Position numbers and translations under genes: made by a program. A model generated the notes under the pieces. The model had not been told where the DNA came from. It did no database searches and saw nothing but the letters and a program-made list of their open reading frames with translations. A stretch of DNA of 64,000 nucleotides. It comes from Candidatus Binatia bacterium (GTDB taxonomy: Bacteria; Desulfobacterota; Binatia; UBA12015). The stretch covers positions 1 to 64,000 of the forward strand of contig JAQWRY010000047.1 of assembly GCA_029243485.1 (NCBI GenBank). Reading direction: 5' to 3'. Of the stretch, positions 8,342 to 16,611 are shown in pieces. Position 1 is the first letter of the stretch, and every line of letters starts with the position of its first letter.

Positions 8342-9082
8342 ATGTCTCTGAACGGGAAGGTGGCCGTCGTGACCGGCGGCGGAAGCGGCATTGGCAGGGC
8401 GTGCAGCCTGCAACTGGCGAGGGATGGTGCCGGTGTAGCCGTGTGGGATCTGAACCCCGACGGTGCCGGCGAGACGGTCGCGGCGATCGAGAAGGCGGGG
8501 GGGCGTGCACTCGCCTGCGTCGGTGACGCGGCCGATGCGACGCAGATCGCCGAGTCGGTGGCACGCACGCGCTCCGAACTTGGTCCGGTGACGATCCTCG
8601 TGAACAACGCCGGGATCACCGCGTTTTGCGGCTTCCGGAACATTGACGAGGAGGCGTGGGACCGCATGATGCGGATCAACTTGAAGGGGCCGTTCTTGTG
8701 CACGCAGGCGGTCATCGGCGACATGCTCGACGCCGGCTGGGGGCGCGTCATCAACATCTCCTCCTCCTCCGCCCAGACCGGCGCGCCGGCCATGGGCCAC
8801 TACGCCGCCTCGAAGGGTGGTGTGATCGGCTTCACGAAGGCCCTCGCGATGGAGTACGCCGCGACCGGCATCACGGTGAACAACATCCCGCCCGGCTTCG
8901 TCGACACGCCGATGTTGCGTAGTTCGCCGGTCGACGTCGACGCCGCGGCTGCGGTCGCACCGATGAAGCGCGCAGGGCAGCCCGAGGACATCGCCACCGC
9001 GTGCGCCTACCTCGCGTCGGAAGCCGCCGGCTACGTGACGGGCCAGACCTTGAGCGTGAACGGTGGGCGCTATCTCGTCTGA
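8342..9082 (+). CDS. Short-chain dehydrogenase/reductase (SDR, classical)
   Basis: A 246-residue NAD(P)-dependent alcohol/ketone oxidoreductase. It has the cofactor loop 'TGGGSGIG' (11-18), Asp36 that favours NAD, 'NNAG' (88-91), the catalytic Ser near 141, Tyr154 and Lys158 in 'YAASK', and the C-terminal 'GQTLSVNGG'. A ribosome site GGAG precedes the ATG. It is a close paralogue of the SDR at 27044: both share the pattern S-S-S-A-Q-x-G-A-P-x-M-x-H-Y-A-A-S-K-G-G-V, so the two may act on similar substrates in different operons. It lies 45 bp after the small protein. Confidence 0.92.
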   Translation: MSLNGKVAVVTGGGSGIGRACSLQLARDGAGVAVWDLNPDGAGETVAAIEKAGGRALACVGDAADATQIAESVARTRSELGPVTILVNNAGITAFCGFRNIDEEAWDRMMRINLKGPFLCTQAVIGDMLDAGWGRVINISSSSAQTGAPAMGHYAASKGGVIGFTKALAMEYAATGITVNNIPPGFVDTPMLRSSPVDVDAAAAVAPMKRAGQPEDIATACAYLASEAAGYVTGQTLSVNGGRYLV

Positions 9083-9102
9083 TCGCAGAGGGCGGAAATC
9101 TG

Positions 9103-9121
9103 ATTCTCTCGAGGGGAGAAT
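9103..9121. promoter_or_regulatory. Inverted repeat ATTCTC-N7-GAGAAT upstream of the TetR gene
   Basis: Perfect 6-bp arms at 9103-9108 and 9116-9121 around a 7-bp centre. The GAGAAT arm followed by TGGC resembles the GAGAATGCC core of elements found before other operons in the island, but here the half-sites point the other way. It lies 80 bp before the TetR start and just upstream of a possible -35 box, as expected for an autoregulatory site. It could also be a hairpin ending the upstream operon. Confidence 0.4.
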
Positions 9122-9125
9122 TGGC

Positions 9126-9154
9126 TTGCGATCCCGACCCGAATGGTCCATATT
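9126..9154 (+). promoter_or_regulatory. Possible sigma70-type promoter for the TetR operon
   Basis: TTGCGA (9126-9131) and CATATT (9149-9154) are separated by 17 bp, 48 bp before the TetR start codon. The match is moderate, and this is the only reasonable pair in the 120-bp gap after the SDR at 8342. Confidence 0.3.
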
Positions 9155-9202
9155 GCTCGCGATGAACGGCCATCGGATCCGACACCGCAGTAGGTGGTGG
9201 AG

Positions 9203-9871
9203 ATGAAGCGCTCGGAAGGCGATCCCCAACCTGCTTGGCGTCAGCGCGCCGTCGTTCGCGGCCTGAGCGCTGCTCGTTCGCGCGCCGAGCAGCGTGTCCA
9301 GAAGTACATGGACGCGGCGTTCGAGCTGATGGACGAGAAGGGCACGAGCGACTTTACGATCCAGGAGGTCATCGACCGCTCGAAACAATCGCTGCGCGGA
9401 TTCTATCAGTACTTCGATGGGAAGGACGAGCTGCTGCTCGCGCTCTTCGAAGAGAGCATGCGCGAGGCGGTGACGGACATCGAAAAGGCACTCAAGCCGA
9501 AGGACGAGCCGGTCGAGCGGCTACGCGCCTTCACGATCCGTCTTCATGAGTGGTGTGATCCCGTCGAGTCCCCGAGGAAGCGGGGGAAGCACAATCGCGT
9601 TCCCACCTCGGAGTTCGCGCTGCAATTCGCGGGCAAGGACCCGGAGAGAGTTCGAGAGGCGATGGCGCCGATCTTCCGGATGCTGGTTGAGCTCATCGAG
9701 GCTGCAGTCGCCGCGAAGGCCATCAAGGTGGCAGATGCGCGGCGCGCGGCCACGCTCGTCCAGCAAACGGTGATGTGCGGTTGGCTCTCGAATCGCCTCG
9801 TTCGAAGTCCAGGAGACCGGATCACGGCCGACGAGGCCTGGCAGTTTTGTCTGCGCGGCCTCTCTGGCTGA
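9203..9871 (+). CDS. TetR/AcrR-family transcriptional regulator
   Basis: A 222-residue regulator. After an N-terminal arm ('AWRQRAVVRGLSAARSRAEQR') comes the TetR HTH: 'FELMDEKGTSDFTIQEVIDRS' and 'SLRGFYQYFDGKDELLLAL'. The C-terminal ligand domain is all helical. ATG 9203 with GGTGGTGGAG before it is preferred over GTG 9194. It is clearly a paralogue of the TetR at 46856, sharing the W-x-Q arm and HTH layout. The inverted repeat at 9103-9121 is a candidate autoregulatory site. Such regulators usually repress nearby catabolic genes until an acyl-CoA or pathway intermediate binds. Confidence 0.9.
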   Translation: MKRSEGDPQPAWRQRAVVRGLSAARSRAEQRVQKYMDAAFELMDEKGTSDFTIQEVIDRSKQSLRGFYQYFDGKDELLLALFEESMREAVTDIEKALKPKDEPVERLRAFTIRLHEWCDPVESPRKRGKHNRVPTSEFALQFAGKDPERVREAMAPIFRMLVELIEAAVAAKAIKVADARRAATLVQQTVMCGWLSNRLVRSPGDRITADEAWQFCLRGLSG

Positions 9872-9902
9872 CGCCTGCGACAGTCGGGGAGTGGGAGAGC
9901 GA

Positions 9903-10337
9903 ATGGCGAACGAGACGCACCAGCAGGATGCGGACCTGGTCGAGCTGCATGCGTTGTGCGCCCGGTACATGGCGTACACGAGCCAGTTCGTTCAGGATCG
10001 CTGGCTCGACGTGTTCACGGAAGACGTGGAGTACAACGCCTTCGGCACGCCGTACACACTCGAGCGCTTCCCGGAATTGCTCGCCGCGGCGCCGCGCGGT
10101 CAGTTCATCGGCAACATGCCCGTCGTCGAGTTCGATGGCGATCGAGCGACGGGCATGCAGCACTTCGTCTTCATCGACCAGCGCACCCACGACATGCGCC
10201 TCGGTTGGTACAAGGATGAGTACGTTCGAACGACGGATGGATGGCGCATTCGGCGGCGCGCCACGACGTTCATGCGCAAGAGCGGCAGTTTCGATTCGGG
10301 GAGGCAGCACGATCCGCTCTCAGACGAAGCGGGTTGA
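9903..10337 (+). CDS. NTF2-like (SnoaL-type) protein
   Basis: A 144-residue protein of the cone-shaped NTF2-like fold: an N-terminal helix pair 'LHALCARYMAYTSQFVQDRWLDVFTEDVEY', then strands with 'GDRATGMQHFVFIDQ' and 'RLGWYKDEYVRTTDGWRIRRRATTFM'. Members include isomerases, dehydratases and small subunits of ring-hydroxylating oxygenases. It lies 31 bp after TetR and just before the TonB receptor. A second NTF2-like protein at 27847 is coupled to a Rieske gene, so this one may also be an oxygenase-associated or isomerase protein (inference). Confidence 0.8.
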   Translation: MANETHQQDADLVELHALCARYMAYTSQFVQDRWLDVFTEDVEYNAFGTPYTLERFPELLAAAPRGQFIGNMPVVEFDGDRATGMQHFVFIDQRTHDMRLGWYKDEYVRTTDGWRIRRRATTFMRKSGSFDSGRQHDPLSDEAG

Positions 10338-10365
10338 CGACTTCGACACGACCTAGGGGGAGCTC

Positions 10366-12681
10366 ATGTTTCGACACACCATCTTGTTGGCCGTACTCGG
10401 CGCAGGGCTGGTATTTGCGGACCTCGCACCCGCACAGGATCTACCTCCCGGAGGAGAGGAGTTGCCGGACAAGGGCCGTAGTCTCTCGAAGATCGAGGAG
10501 ATCGTCGTTCAAGCGCGAAAGCGTACGGAATTCATCGAAGATACGCCGATCTCGGTCACGGCGATCAGCGAGTACACGATGGACGAGATCGGGGCGTTCC
10601 GCATCGACGATGTGACGCAGTTGGTCCCGAACCTCACGATGATCACCGGGCGTAACGACGCGGAGGCCGCCATCTTCATCCGTGGCGTCGGTACGAGCTC
10701 GACGGAGATCGCGTTCGACCCCGGCGTCGGCGTCTACGTCGACGGGGTGTTCCTACCTCGCGCCTTCGGCACGATTGTCAACATCGTCGACATCCAGCAG
10801 ATCGAAGTTCTGCGTGGCCCGCAGGGGACGCTGTTCGGCAAGAACACGATCGGCGGCGCCATCAACATCACGACCATCAAGCCGCAGATGAACGAGTTCG
10901 AAGGCACGGCCGCGGTGTGGGCGGGTAATCTCAGTACGGCGAACACGCGGGCGACCCTGAACATTCCCATCATCGAGGACCAGTTGGCTATGCGAGTCGC
11001 GTTCGGATCCACGTACGACACGGGCTACGCCACGAACACGTATCTCAATCGCGATGCCTCCAACTCGGGTTCGCTGACGTTCCTGGGTTCGCTGCGCTAT
11101 CAGCCGATCGAGAACCTGACGGTCGACGTCAGTGGGTCGTGGGCCAAGAACCACAGCAACGGTCTCGCTGGAGAGTGTCTTGTCATCCGGCCGTCTCCCC
11201 TTGCTGGCGAGAACCTGCAGAAGGCGTGTGGAGAGACCACGCCGCGCGAGATGACCGCGGATTTCCCGGGTCTCGCGGACGTCGAGAGCTACGGTGCGTG
11301 GGGCAATATTCAGTACGATGTCGGGCCGGTGGGTGTGCTGGACGACCTCCTCGTAAAATCGATCACGTCCTGGCGGGAGCAGATCCCACGCATTGGGGAC
11401 GACCTGGATCAGACCCTCGTTCCGCGCGTGTCCTTCGCGCACATGGGAGGCAGCCCCCAGAACGGCGAGCCGAATTTTCAGCGCCAGATTCAACAGGAGT
11501 TTCAGGTCAACGGATCGGCTTGGGACGAGCGCATCAACGTCGTGACCGGCGCGTTCCTGTTCTGGGAGTGGGCCGACGACCACACGTCGACGACTTCGGA
11601 GCTGCCGTCGCCCTTCCCGAGCAACATCTCCGGCAACGATACGTCGACCGACAACTTTACCTGGGCGCTCTTCGGACAGGCTTCCGTCGACGTGACGGAC
11701 TGGCTGAGTCTCACGGGTGGCATTCGCTACACGCAGGACGAAAAGAACGTTCACAAGGTCGGCTTCGACTTCCTCGACGATTCCGGCCACCAGATCGAGT
11801 ACACGGTGGACGACAAGAACGGCACGACGTTCGATGCGTGGACGCCGATGGGGAGCATCGCGGCCACGCTGCCCGACGACTGGATCGACGATACGCCCAT
11901 CGATCACCTGATGGGCTACTTCACGTACAGCCGCGGCTTCAAGGGCGGTGGGTTCAACGCGACGCTCTCCGGGGCGAGCGAGGAGTTCCAGCCGGAGTTT
12001 CTCGATTCGTTCGAGATCGGACTCAAGACCATCATGTTCGATCAGCGTTTGGTCCTGAATGTGTCGCCGTTCTACGGCAAGTACGACGACCTCCAGGTGA
12101 CGACGTTCGTGGCCGACCCGGTCGATCCGCTGATCGTCAATCGGGTGACGCTGAACGCGGCGAAGGCGACCACGAAGGGGATCGAGGCCGAGCTCACTGC
12201 GATCCCGATCGACGGGCTTCTGCTGCGGGCAACGGGAGGCGTTCTCGATGCGACCTACGACGAGTTCACCGGCGTGAATTCGGCGGATAGCCAGCCGATC
12301 AACCGCGAGGGTGAGCACTTCAACAACGTGCCGGAGTACCAGGCCTACCTTTCTGCGCAGTACGCGATTCCGCTGACGTCGCCCGGGCCCGCGTGGCTCG
12401 AAGGGGCCGTCACGCCGCGGGTGTCTTGGGCCTATCGCAGCAGTGTGAGTTACGCCGGTCCGGAGCTTCCGGAGGCCACGCAGGGTGGGTTCGGCCTCCT
12501 CGACGCGCGGCTCTCGTACGAGTTCCTCGATGGCCGCGCGCTGGTCGCGCTATGGGGCAAGAACCTCACGGACGAGGAGTACTTCATCAATACGAACGCC
12601 CTCGTGCCGATCTTCGGATTCTTGACGCGATTCTATGGGGCACCCCGAACGTACGGCGGGGAGCTCCGATACAGGTTCTGA
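10366..12681 (+). CDS. TonB-dependent outer-membrane receptor
   Basis: A 771-residue receptor with a signal peptide cut after 'LAPA', a TonB-box-like 'IEEIVVQARKR', the plug domain ('TPISVTAISEYTMDEIGAFRIDDVTQLVPNL', 'LRGPQGTLFGKNTIGGAINI') and a beta-barrel ending in 'LRYRF' with the C-terminal aromatic. The class with E-E-I-V-V-x-A-R-K-R is common next to lipid and aromatic catabolic genes in sphingomonads, so uptake of a hydrophobic substrate is more likely than of iron. GGGGGAG precedes the ATG. It is the last gene of the 3478-12681 block and has a paralogue at 34792. Confidence 0.93.
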   Translation: MFRHTILLAVLGAGLVFADLAPAQDLPPGGEELPDKGRSLSKIEEIVVQARKRTEFIEDTPISVTAISEYTMDEIGAFRIDDVTQLVPNLTMITGRNDAEAAIFIRGVGTSSTEIAFDPGVGVYVDGVFLPRAFGTIVNIVDIQQIEVLRGPQGTLFGKNTIGGAINITTIKPQMNEFEGTAAVWAGNLSTANTRATLNIPIIEDQLAMRVAFGSTYDTGYATNTYLNRDASNSGSLTFLGSLRYQPIENLTVDVSGSWAKNHSNGLAGECLVIRPSPLAGENLQKACGETTPREMTADFPGLADVESYGAWGNIQYDVGPVGVLDDLLVKSITSWREQIPRIGDDLDQTLVPRVSFAHMGGSPQNGEPNFQRQIQQEFQVNGSAWDERINVVTGAFLFWEWADDHTSTTSELPSPFPSNISGNDTSTDNFTWALFGQASVDVTDWLSLTGGIRYTQDEKNVHKVGFDFLDDSGHQIEYTVDDKNGTTFDAWTPMGSIAATLPDDWIDDTPIDHLMGYFTYSRGFKGGGFNATLSGASEEFQPEFLDSFEIGLKTIMFDQRLVLNVSPFYGKYDDLQVTTFVADPVDPLIVNRVTLNAAKATTKGIEAELTAIPIDGLLLRATGGVLDATYDEFTGVNSADSQPINREGEHFNNVPEYQAYLSAQYAIPLTSPGPAWLEGAVTPRVSWAYRSSVSYAGPELPEATQGGFGLLDARLSYEFLDGRALVALWGKNLTDEEYFINTNALVPIFGFLTRFYGAPRTYGGELRYRF

Positions 12682-12688
12682 CATGAGC

Positions 12689-12739
12689 CGGTCTGCAAGA
12701 GCGAGCCGCCTTCTGGTTGCGCCCCGTTCTTGCAGGCCG
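12689..12739 (+). terminator. Long inverted repeat after the TonB receptor
   Basis: Arms CGGTCTGCAAGA (12689-12700) and TCTTGCAGGCCG (12728-12739) match in 11 of 12 pairs around a 27-nt loop, 7 bp after the receptor stop. There is no T-run, so it may be a 3'-end stabiliser or factor-assisted terminator. The rest of the 300-bp gap to 12983 holds no open frame with coding character, only the operator-like site near its end. Confidence 0.4.
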
Positions 12740-12945
12740 CTCTGCTCGGTTGCGTCACCGGCCCGGGAGGACGGCCGCACGACGGCGGCCGCGCACGTTT
12801 GTCAGCCCGCGCTAGGAAGCGCCGTTCCCCTTCACGGGCAGGCTCGAGAAGGTGACGTTCGACCTGCTCCTAGGGGAACCTCGTTTGGAGGGGCTCGCCA
12901 AAACGTGCTAGCCCTCTTGGTGAAAGTGTCATTATCGTTTCAAAA

Positions 12946-12958
12946 GAAGTGCATTCTC
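12946..12958. promoter_or_regulatory. Operator-like element AGAAGTGCATTCT
   Basis: A perfect AGAA-N5-TTCT interrupted palindrome, 24 bp before the LLM oxidoreductase start. The right half with the preceding base (CATTCT) sits where a -10 box would give a very short leader, but no good -35 is seen upstream. It is one of the two best copies of the island's recurrent element. Confidence 0.45.
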
Positions 12959-12982
12959 GCAGGGTTCTGAAGGGGGTTCTCG

Positions 12983-13936
12983 ATGCGAGTCGGGGTCATG
13001 ATGGGTCCGGAGCGGGGCCGCTACGCGAGGAAGGTCGAGCGTCTCCGGGCCGACGCCCAGTGGGCCGAGGAGGCGGGTCTCTCCTCGGCGTGGATTCCGC
13101 AGATCCCCGACGACTTCGACGCGCTGACCGCTGTGGCCGTGGCGGGTGCCGCGACGTCCCGCATCGAGATCGGTACGGCGGTCGTGCCCGTGCAACCCCG
13201 TCATCCGGTGGCGCTGGCGCATCAGGCTCTTTCGGTCCAGGCCATCTGTGAGGGCCGTCTCGCGTTGGGCCTCGGTGTTTCTCACCACTGGATCATCGAA
13301 GACATGCTCGGACTCACGTACGACCGGCCGGTTGCGCGCCTTCGTGCGTACCTCGACGTGCTGGACCAGGCGCTTGCGGGCCCGACCACGGTGAAGGTCG
13401 AGAACGACTTCTTCAAGATCGACCAACCCCTCGACGTCACCGACGTCGGACCGACGCCGGTACTGATCGCGGCACTCGCTCCCAGGATGCTGCGGCTCGC
13501 CGGCGAGCGCGCGGACGGAACGATTCTTTGGATGGCCGACGAACGGGCGATCGGAGATCACGTGGCGCCTTCGATCGGCAAAGCGGCCGAGGCGGCAGGC
13601 CGGCCCGCGCCGCGCATCGTGGCGGGCATCCCGATGTGCGTGTGCGCCGACAGCGAGGTCGATGCCGCGGTCGAGCGCACGAATCGTATCCTCTCCGAGG
13701 CCGAGGTGTCGCCGAACTACCAAAAGCTGCTCGAACGCGGAGACGCCCGTCAGGTGGGCGACATTCTCGCGGCCGGGAGTGAGGCGAGCATCGAGAAACG
13801 GCTCGGCTCGTTCGCCGACGCCGGCGTGACCGACATCTCCATTCGGGTCGTGCCGATCGGGAGTGGCCGGGAAGAACTCATCGCCTCCGTCGGGCGTACG
13901 CGCCAGTATCTCGCGTCTCTCGGCGGAGCGTTCTGA
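12983..13936 (+). CDS. F420-dependent LLM-class oxidoreductase
   Basis: A 317-residue TIM-barrel protein of the luciferase-like group that uses coenzyme F420 in mycobacteria (TIGR03564-like). Family features are the N-terminal 'MRVGVMMGPERG', 'AEEAGLSSAWIPQI', 'IEIGTAVVPVQPRHPVALAHQALSVQ', 'RLALGLGVSHHWIIEDMLG' and the C-terminal Ser/Asp-rich barrel closure. Such enzymes oxidise or reduce alcohols, ketones or enones with F420 or FMN. It heads a four-gene operon with two amidohydrolases and an SDR. GAAGGGGG precedes the ATG. Whether F420 or FMN is used cannot be read from the sequence. Confidence 0.85.
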   Translation: MRVGVMMGPERGRYARKVERLRADAQWAEEAGLSSAWIPQIPDDFDALTAVAVAGAATSRIEIGTAVVPVQPRHPVALAHQALSVQAICEGRLALGLGVSHHWIIEDMLGLTYDRPVARLRAYLDVLDQALAGPTTVKVENDFFKIDQPLDVTDVGPTPVLIAALAPRMLRLAGERADGTILWMADERAIGDHVAPSIGKAAEAAGRPAPRIVAGIPMCVCADSEVDAAVERTNRILSEAEVSPNYQKLLERGDARQVGDILAAGSEASIEKRLGSFADAGVTDISIRVVPIGSGREELIASVGRTRQYLASLGGAF

Positions 13937-13949
13937 AGAAGGATCAGGC

Positions 13950-15182
13950 ATGTCTGAGCCCAAGATCACCGTGCTTCACGCCGCTGGCGTCCTCGACGTC
14001 GACAGTGGCGCCGTCCTCGAGTCGGGCTACGTCCGCGTGGAAGGAAACCGCATCACGGCGGTAACGGCTGATGCGAGCGTGGCCGGCAACGCGAACGAGG
14101 TGATCGAGCTACCCGACCTGACTCTTCTTCCGGGGCTGATGGACATGGAGGTCGATCTGGTCTTGGGCGGCCCGGGCGCCGGGCTTTCGGATCCGGTGCG
14201 CGTCGATCCGATCAAGATGGCCCTGCGTGCGGTCGCCAACGGCCGCCGGACGCTACGGGCGGGCTTTACCACGGTCCGGAACCTCGGGTTGTTCGTGAAG
14301 AGTGGGGGGTATCTGATCGACGTCGCACTCTCGGAGGCCATCGATGCCGGTTGGGTCGACGGGCCTCGCATCGTGCCGGCAGGCCACGCGATCGTGCCGA
14401 CCGGCGGGCACCTCGATCCGAGCGCGCAGTCGGGTGTGGCGCCGCACATCATGCCGCTCTCGGTCGAGGAGGGCATCGCCGACGGCATCGATCAGGTGCG
14501 GCGCGCGGTTCGTTACCAGATCAAGCACGGCGCAAAGCTCATCAAGTGCTGCGCGTCGGGCGGGGTGATGACGGCGACGGGCCCGCCGGGAGCGCAGCAG
14601 TATTCGGCCGAAGAGCTTGCGGCCATCGCCGACGAGGCACATCGCCGCGGTCTCAAGGTGGCGACCCACTGCCACGGCGACACTGCCGTCGGCGCGGCTC
14701 TCGATGCCGGCATCGACTGCATCGAGCACGGCTTCATGATCGGCGACGAGACGATTCAGCGGATGGTCGACACGGGTACGTTTCTCGTGAGCACCAATGC
14801 TCTGACCGAGAACTGGGACGTCACCCAGCATCCTCCCGCGCTCCAGGCGAAGGCGGCCGAGGTCTTTCCGCGAGCGAAGGAGTCGCTCTCGAAGGCAATC
14901 GCGGCCGGCGTCAAGATCGCGTGCGGGAGCGACGCGCCAGCGATCTGGCACGGGCGGAACGCGGAGGAGGTCGTGGTGCTGGTGAAGCGCGGCATGACTC
15001 CGATCCAGGCGATCCGCGCGGCGACCACGGTCGCCGCGGAACTCATCGACGCTCCGGAGCTGGGGCGTATCGCCGAGGGCAAGCTTGCCGACATCATCGG
15101 CGTGCCTGGCGATCCTCTCACCGACATCACGGTCACGCAGGCCGTCAAGTTCGTGATGAAGGACGGCAAGGTCTACGCGTGA
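13950..15182 (+). CDS. Amidohydrolase-superfamily protein with altered HxH metal motif
   Basis: A 410-residue imidazolonepropionase/prolidase-like amidohydrolase. Strand 1, which normally ends in D-M-H-V-H-L, reads 'GLMDMEVDL' (residues 63-70), so both metal-binding His are replaced (Glu67, Asp69). The other metal-site residues remain: the Lys of 'KLIKCCASGG', His in 'VATHCHGDTAV' and 'CIEHGFMI', and Asp in 'ACGSDAP'. The composite beta-sandwich at both ends is intact ('LADIIGVPGDPL'). It may be an acidic-ligand variant or an enzyme with changed chemistry. It starts 13 bp after the LLM gene with GAAGGA as the ribosome site. The longer upstream opening overlaps the LLM gene and is not used. 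Confidence 0.85.
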   Translation: MSEPKITVLHAAGVLDVDSGAVLESGYVRVEGNRITAVTADASVAGNANEVIELPDLTLLPGLMDMEVDLVLGGPGAGLSDPVRVDPIKMALRAVANGRRTLRAGFTTVRNLGLFVKSGGYLIDVALSEAIDAGWVDGPRIVPAGHAIVPTGGHLDPSAQSGVAPHIMPLSVEEGIADGIDQVRRAVRYQIKHGAKLIKCCASGGVMTATGPPGAQQYSAEELAAIADEAHRRGLKVATHCHGDTAVGAALDAGIDCIEHGFMIGDETIQRMVDTGTFLVSTNALTENWDVTQHPPALQAKAAEVFPRAKESLSKAIAAGVKIACGSDAPAIWHGRNAEEVVVLVKRGMTPIQAIRAATTVAAELIDAPELGRIAEGKLADIIGVPGDPLTDITVTQAVKFVMKDGKVYA

Positions 15183-15252
15183 GCCTGTTGCACGCATCGA
15201 GGACGAACGACGGACATGCATCTGCGCCGCGCGTCCAGAACGGAGGAACGAA

Positions 15253-16590
15253 ATGGGCATGAAAATGGAAGACATGATCCTCGTTAGTGTTGATGATCAC
15301 GTCTGCGAGCCACCGGACATGTTCGAGAATCACGTGCCCGAGGAATGGAAGGACCGGGCGCCGCGGATGCAGCGCAAGGCGGACGGGGCCGACGTCTGGG
15401 TCTTCGACGGGGATCAGATCCCCAACGTCGGACTGAACGCGGTCGCCGGACGCCCACCCGAGGAATACGGCATGGAGCCGACGGCACTCGCCCAACTTCG
15501 GAAGGGCTGCTTCGACATCGATGCGCGCATCGGCGACATGAACGCGAACGGGGTGCTGGGCTCGCTCTGCTTCCCGTCGGTCCCGGGCTTTTGCGGGGAG
15601 CTGTTTGCGAGGCGAGTGAGGGACAAGAACGAACACGAGCTCGCGCGGGTGATGCTGCAAGCGTACAACGACTGGCACATCGACGAGTGGTGCGCCAAAT
15701 ATCCCGGACGGTTCATTCCCCTTGCGCTCCCGACAATGTGGGATCCGGAGCTGATGGCCGACGAAGTGCGTCGCGTCGCGAAAAAGGGATGTCACGCGAT
15801 GACGTTCCCGGACGTGCCCACGGGCCATGGGTACCCCTCGATCCACAGCGAGCACTGGGATCCGTTCTGGAAGGCGTGTCAGGACGAAGGGACCGTCGTG
15901 TGCATTCACATCGGCTCGGGCACAGGCATGAGCCTGCAGGACACGATTGCCCCGATCGAAGTCATGATCTCGAGCACCCCGATCACGCTCTACAATTGTG
16001 CGGTCGAGCTCGTGTACAGCCGAGCGTTCCGGAACTTTCCGGGCCTACAGGTTGCACTGTCCGAAGGGGGTACCGGCTGGATCGCGTACTGCCTCGAGCG
16101 CATGGACTACGTGCACGAGCATCACAATCCGTGGACGCACCACACCTTCGCCGGAGGCAAGAAGCCGAGCGATGTCTTCCGCGAGCACGTCATCACGTGC
16201 TTCATCGACGACGCGGCGGGCATTGCGACGCGCGACCGGATCGGCATCGACACGATGACGTGGGAGTGCGACTACCCGCATTCCGACACCACATGGCCCC
16301 AGTCGCCCGAGAAACTGTGGAAGTTAGTCGAGGGGCTGCCTGACCAGGACATCGACAAGATCACCCATGGGAACGCGATGCGCCATTTTCAATACGACCC
16401 GTTCCGACACATTCCGCGTGAGCAGTGCACGGTAGGTGCGCTCCGAGCCCGGGCGAAGGACGTTGATCTGACGCCGATCGGAGGGAAGGGTGGCAAGGCG
16501 CCTTCCGACTACGAGCACGGCTACGCGACGGTCGGCGACATCATCAACCAGATGGCAGGTGCGTTCGCGACGCCATTCGCCGACGACTGA
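15253..16590 (+). CDS. Metal-dependent amidohydrolase (Amidohydro_2 type)
   Basis: A 445-residue TIM-barrel hydrolase of the PF04909 type. The N-terminal 'VSVDDHVCEPPDMFENH' supplies the first metal ligand, and 'WECDYPHSDTTWPQS' near the C-terminus carries the conserved metal-binding Asp. Other conserved pieces are 'GSLCFPSVPGFCG', 'YNDWHIDEWC' and 'SEGGTGWIAYCLERMDYV'. Relatives include decarboxylases and lactone or hydratase-type hydrolases. The ATG follows GGAGG by six bases. It is the third gene of the 12983-17379 operon; an active relative lies at 32551 and a relic at 21568. Confidence 0.9.
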   Translation: MGMKMEDMILVSVDDHVCEPPDMFENHVPEEWKDRAPRMQRKADGADVWVFDGDQIPNVGLNAVAGRPPEEYGMEPTALAQLRKGCFDIDARIGDMNANGVLGSLCFPSVPGFCGELFARRVRDKNEHELARVMLQAYNDWHIDEWCAKYPGRFIPLALPTMWDPELMADEVRRVAKKGCHAMTFPDVPTGHGYPSIHSEHWDPFWKACQDEGTVVCIHIGSGTGMSLQDTIAPIEVMISSTPITLYNCAVELVYSRAFRNFPGLQVALSEGGTGWIAYCLERMDYVHEHHNPWTHHTFAGGKKPSDVFREHVITCFIDDAAGIATRDRIGIDTMTWECDYPHSDTTWPQSPEKLWKLVEGLPDQDIDKITHGNAMRHFQYDPFRHIPREQCTVGALRARAKDVDLTPIGGKGGKAPSDYEHGYATVGDIINQMAGAFATPFADD

Positions 16591-16611
16591 TTTAGATTCA
16601 AGGAGACAGAA

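Noticed and set aside
3487-8564. Long antisense frames of over 600 codons opposite the dehydrogenase and Rieske genes
   Set aside because: Composition is Arg/Pro/His-rich with no domain, and they are mirror images of well-supported genes on the other strand.
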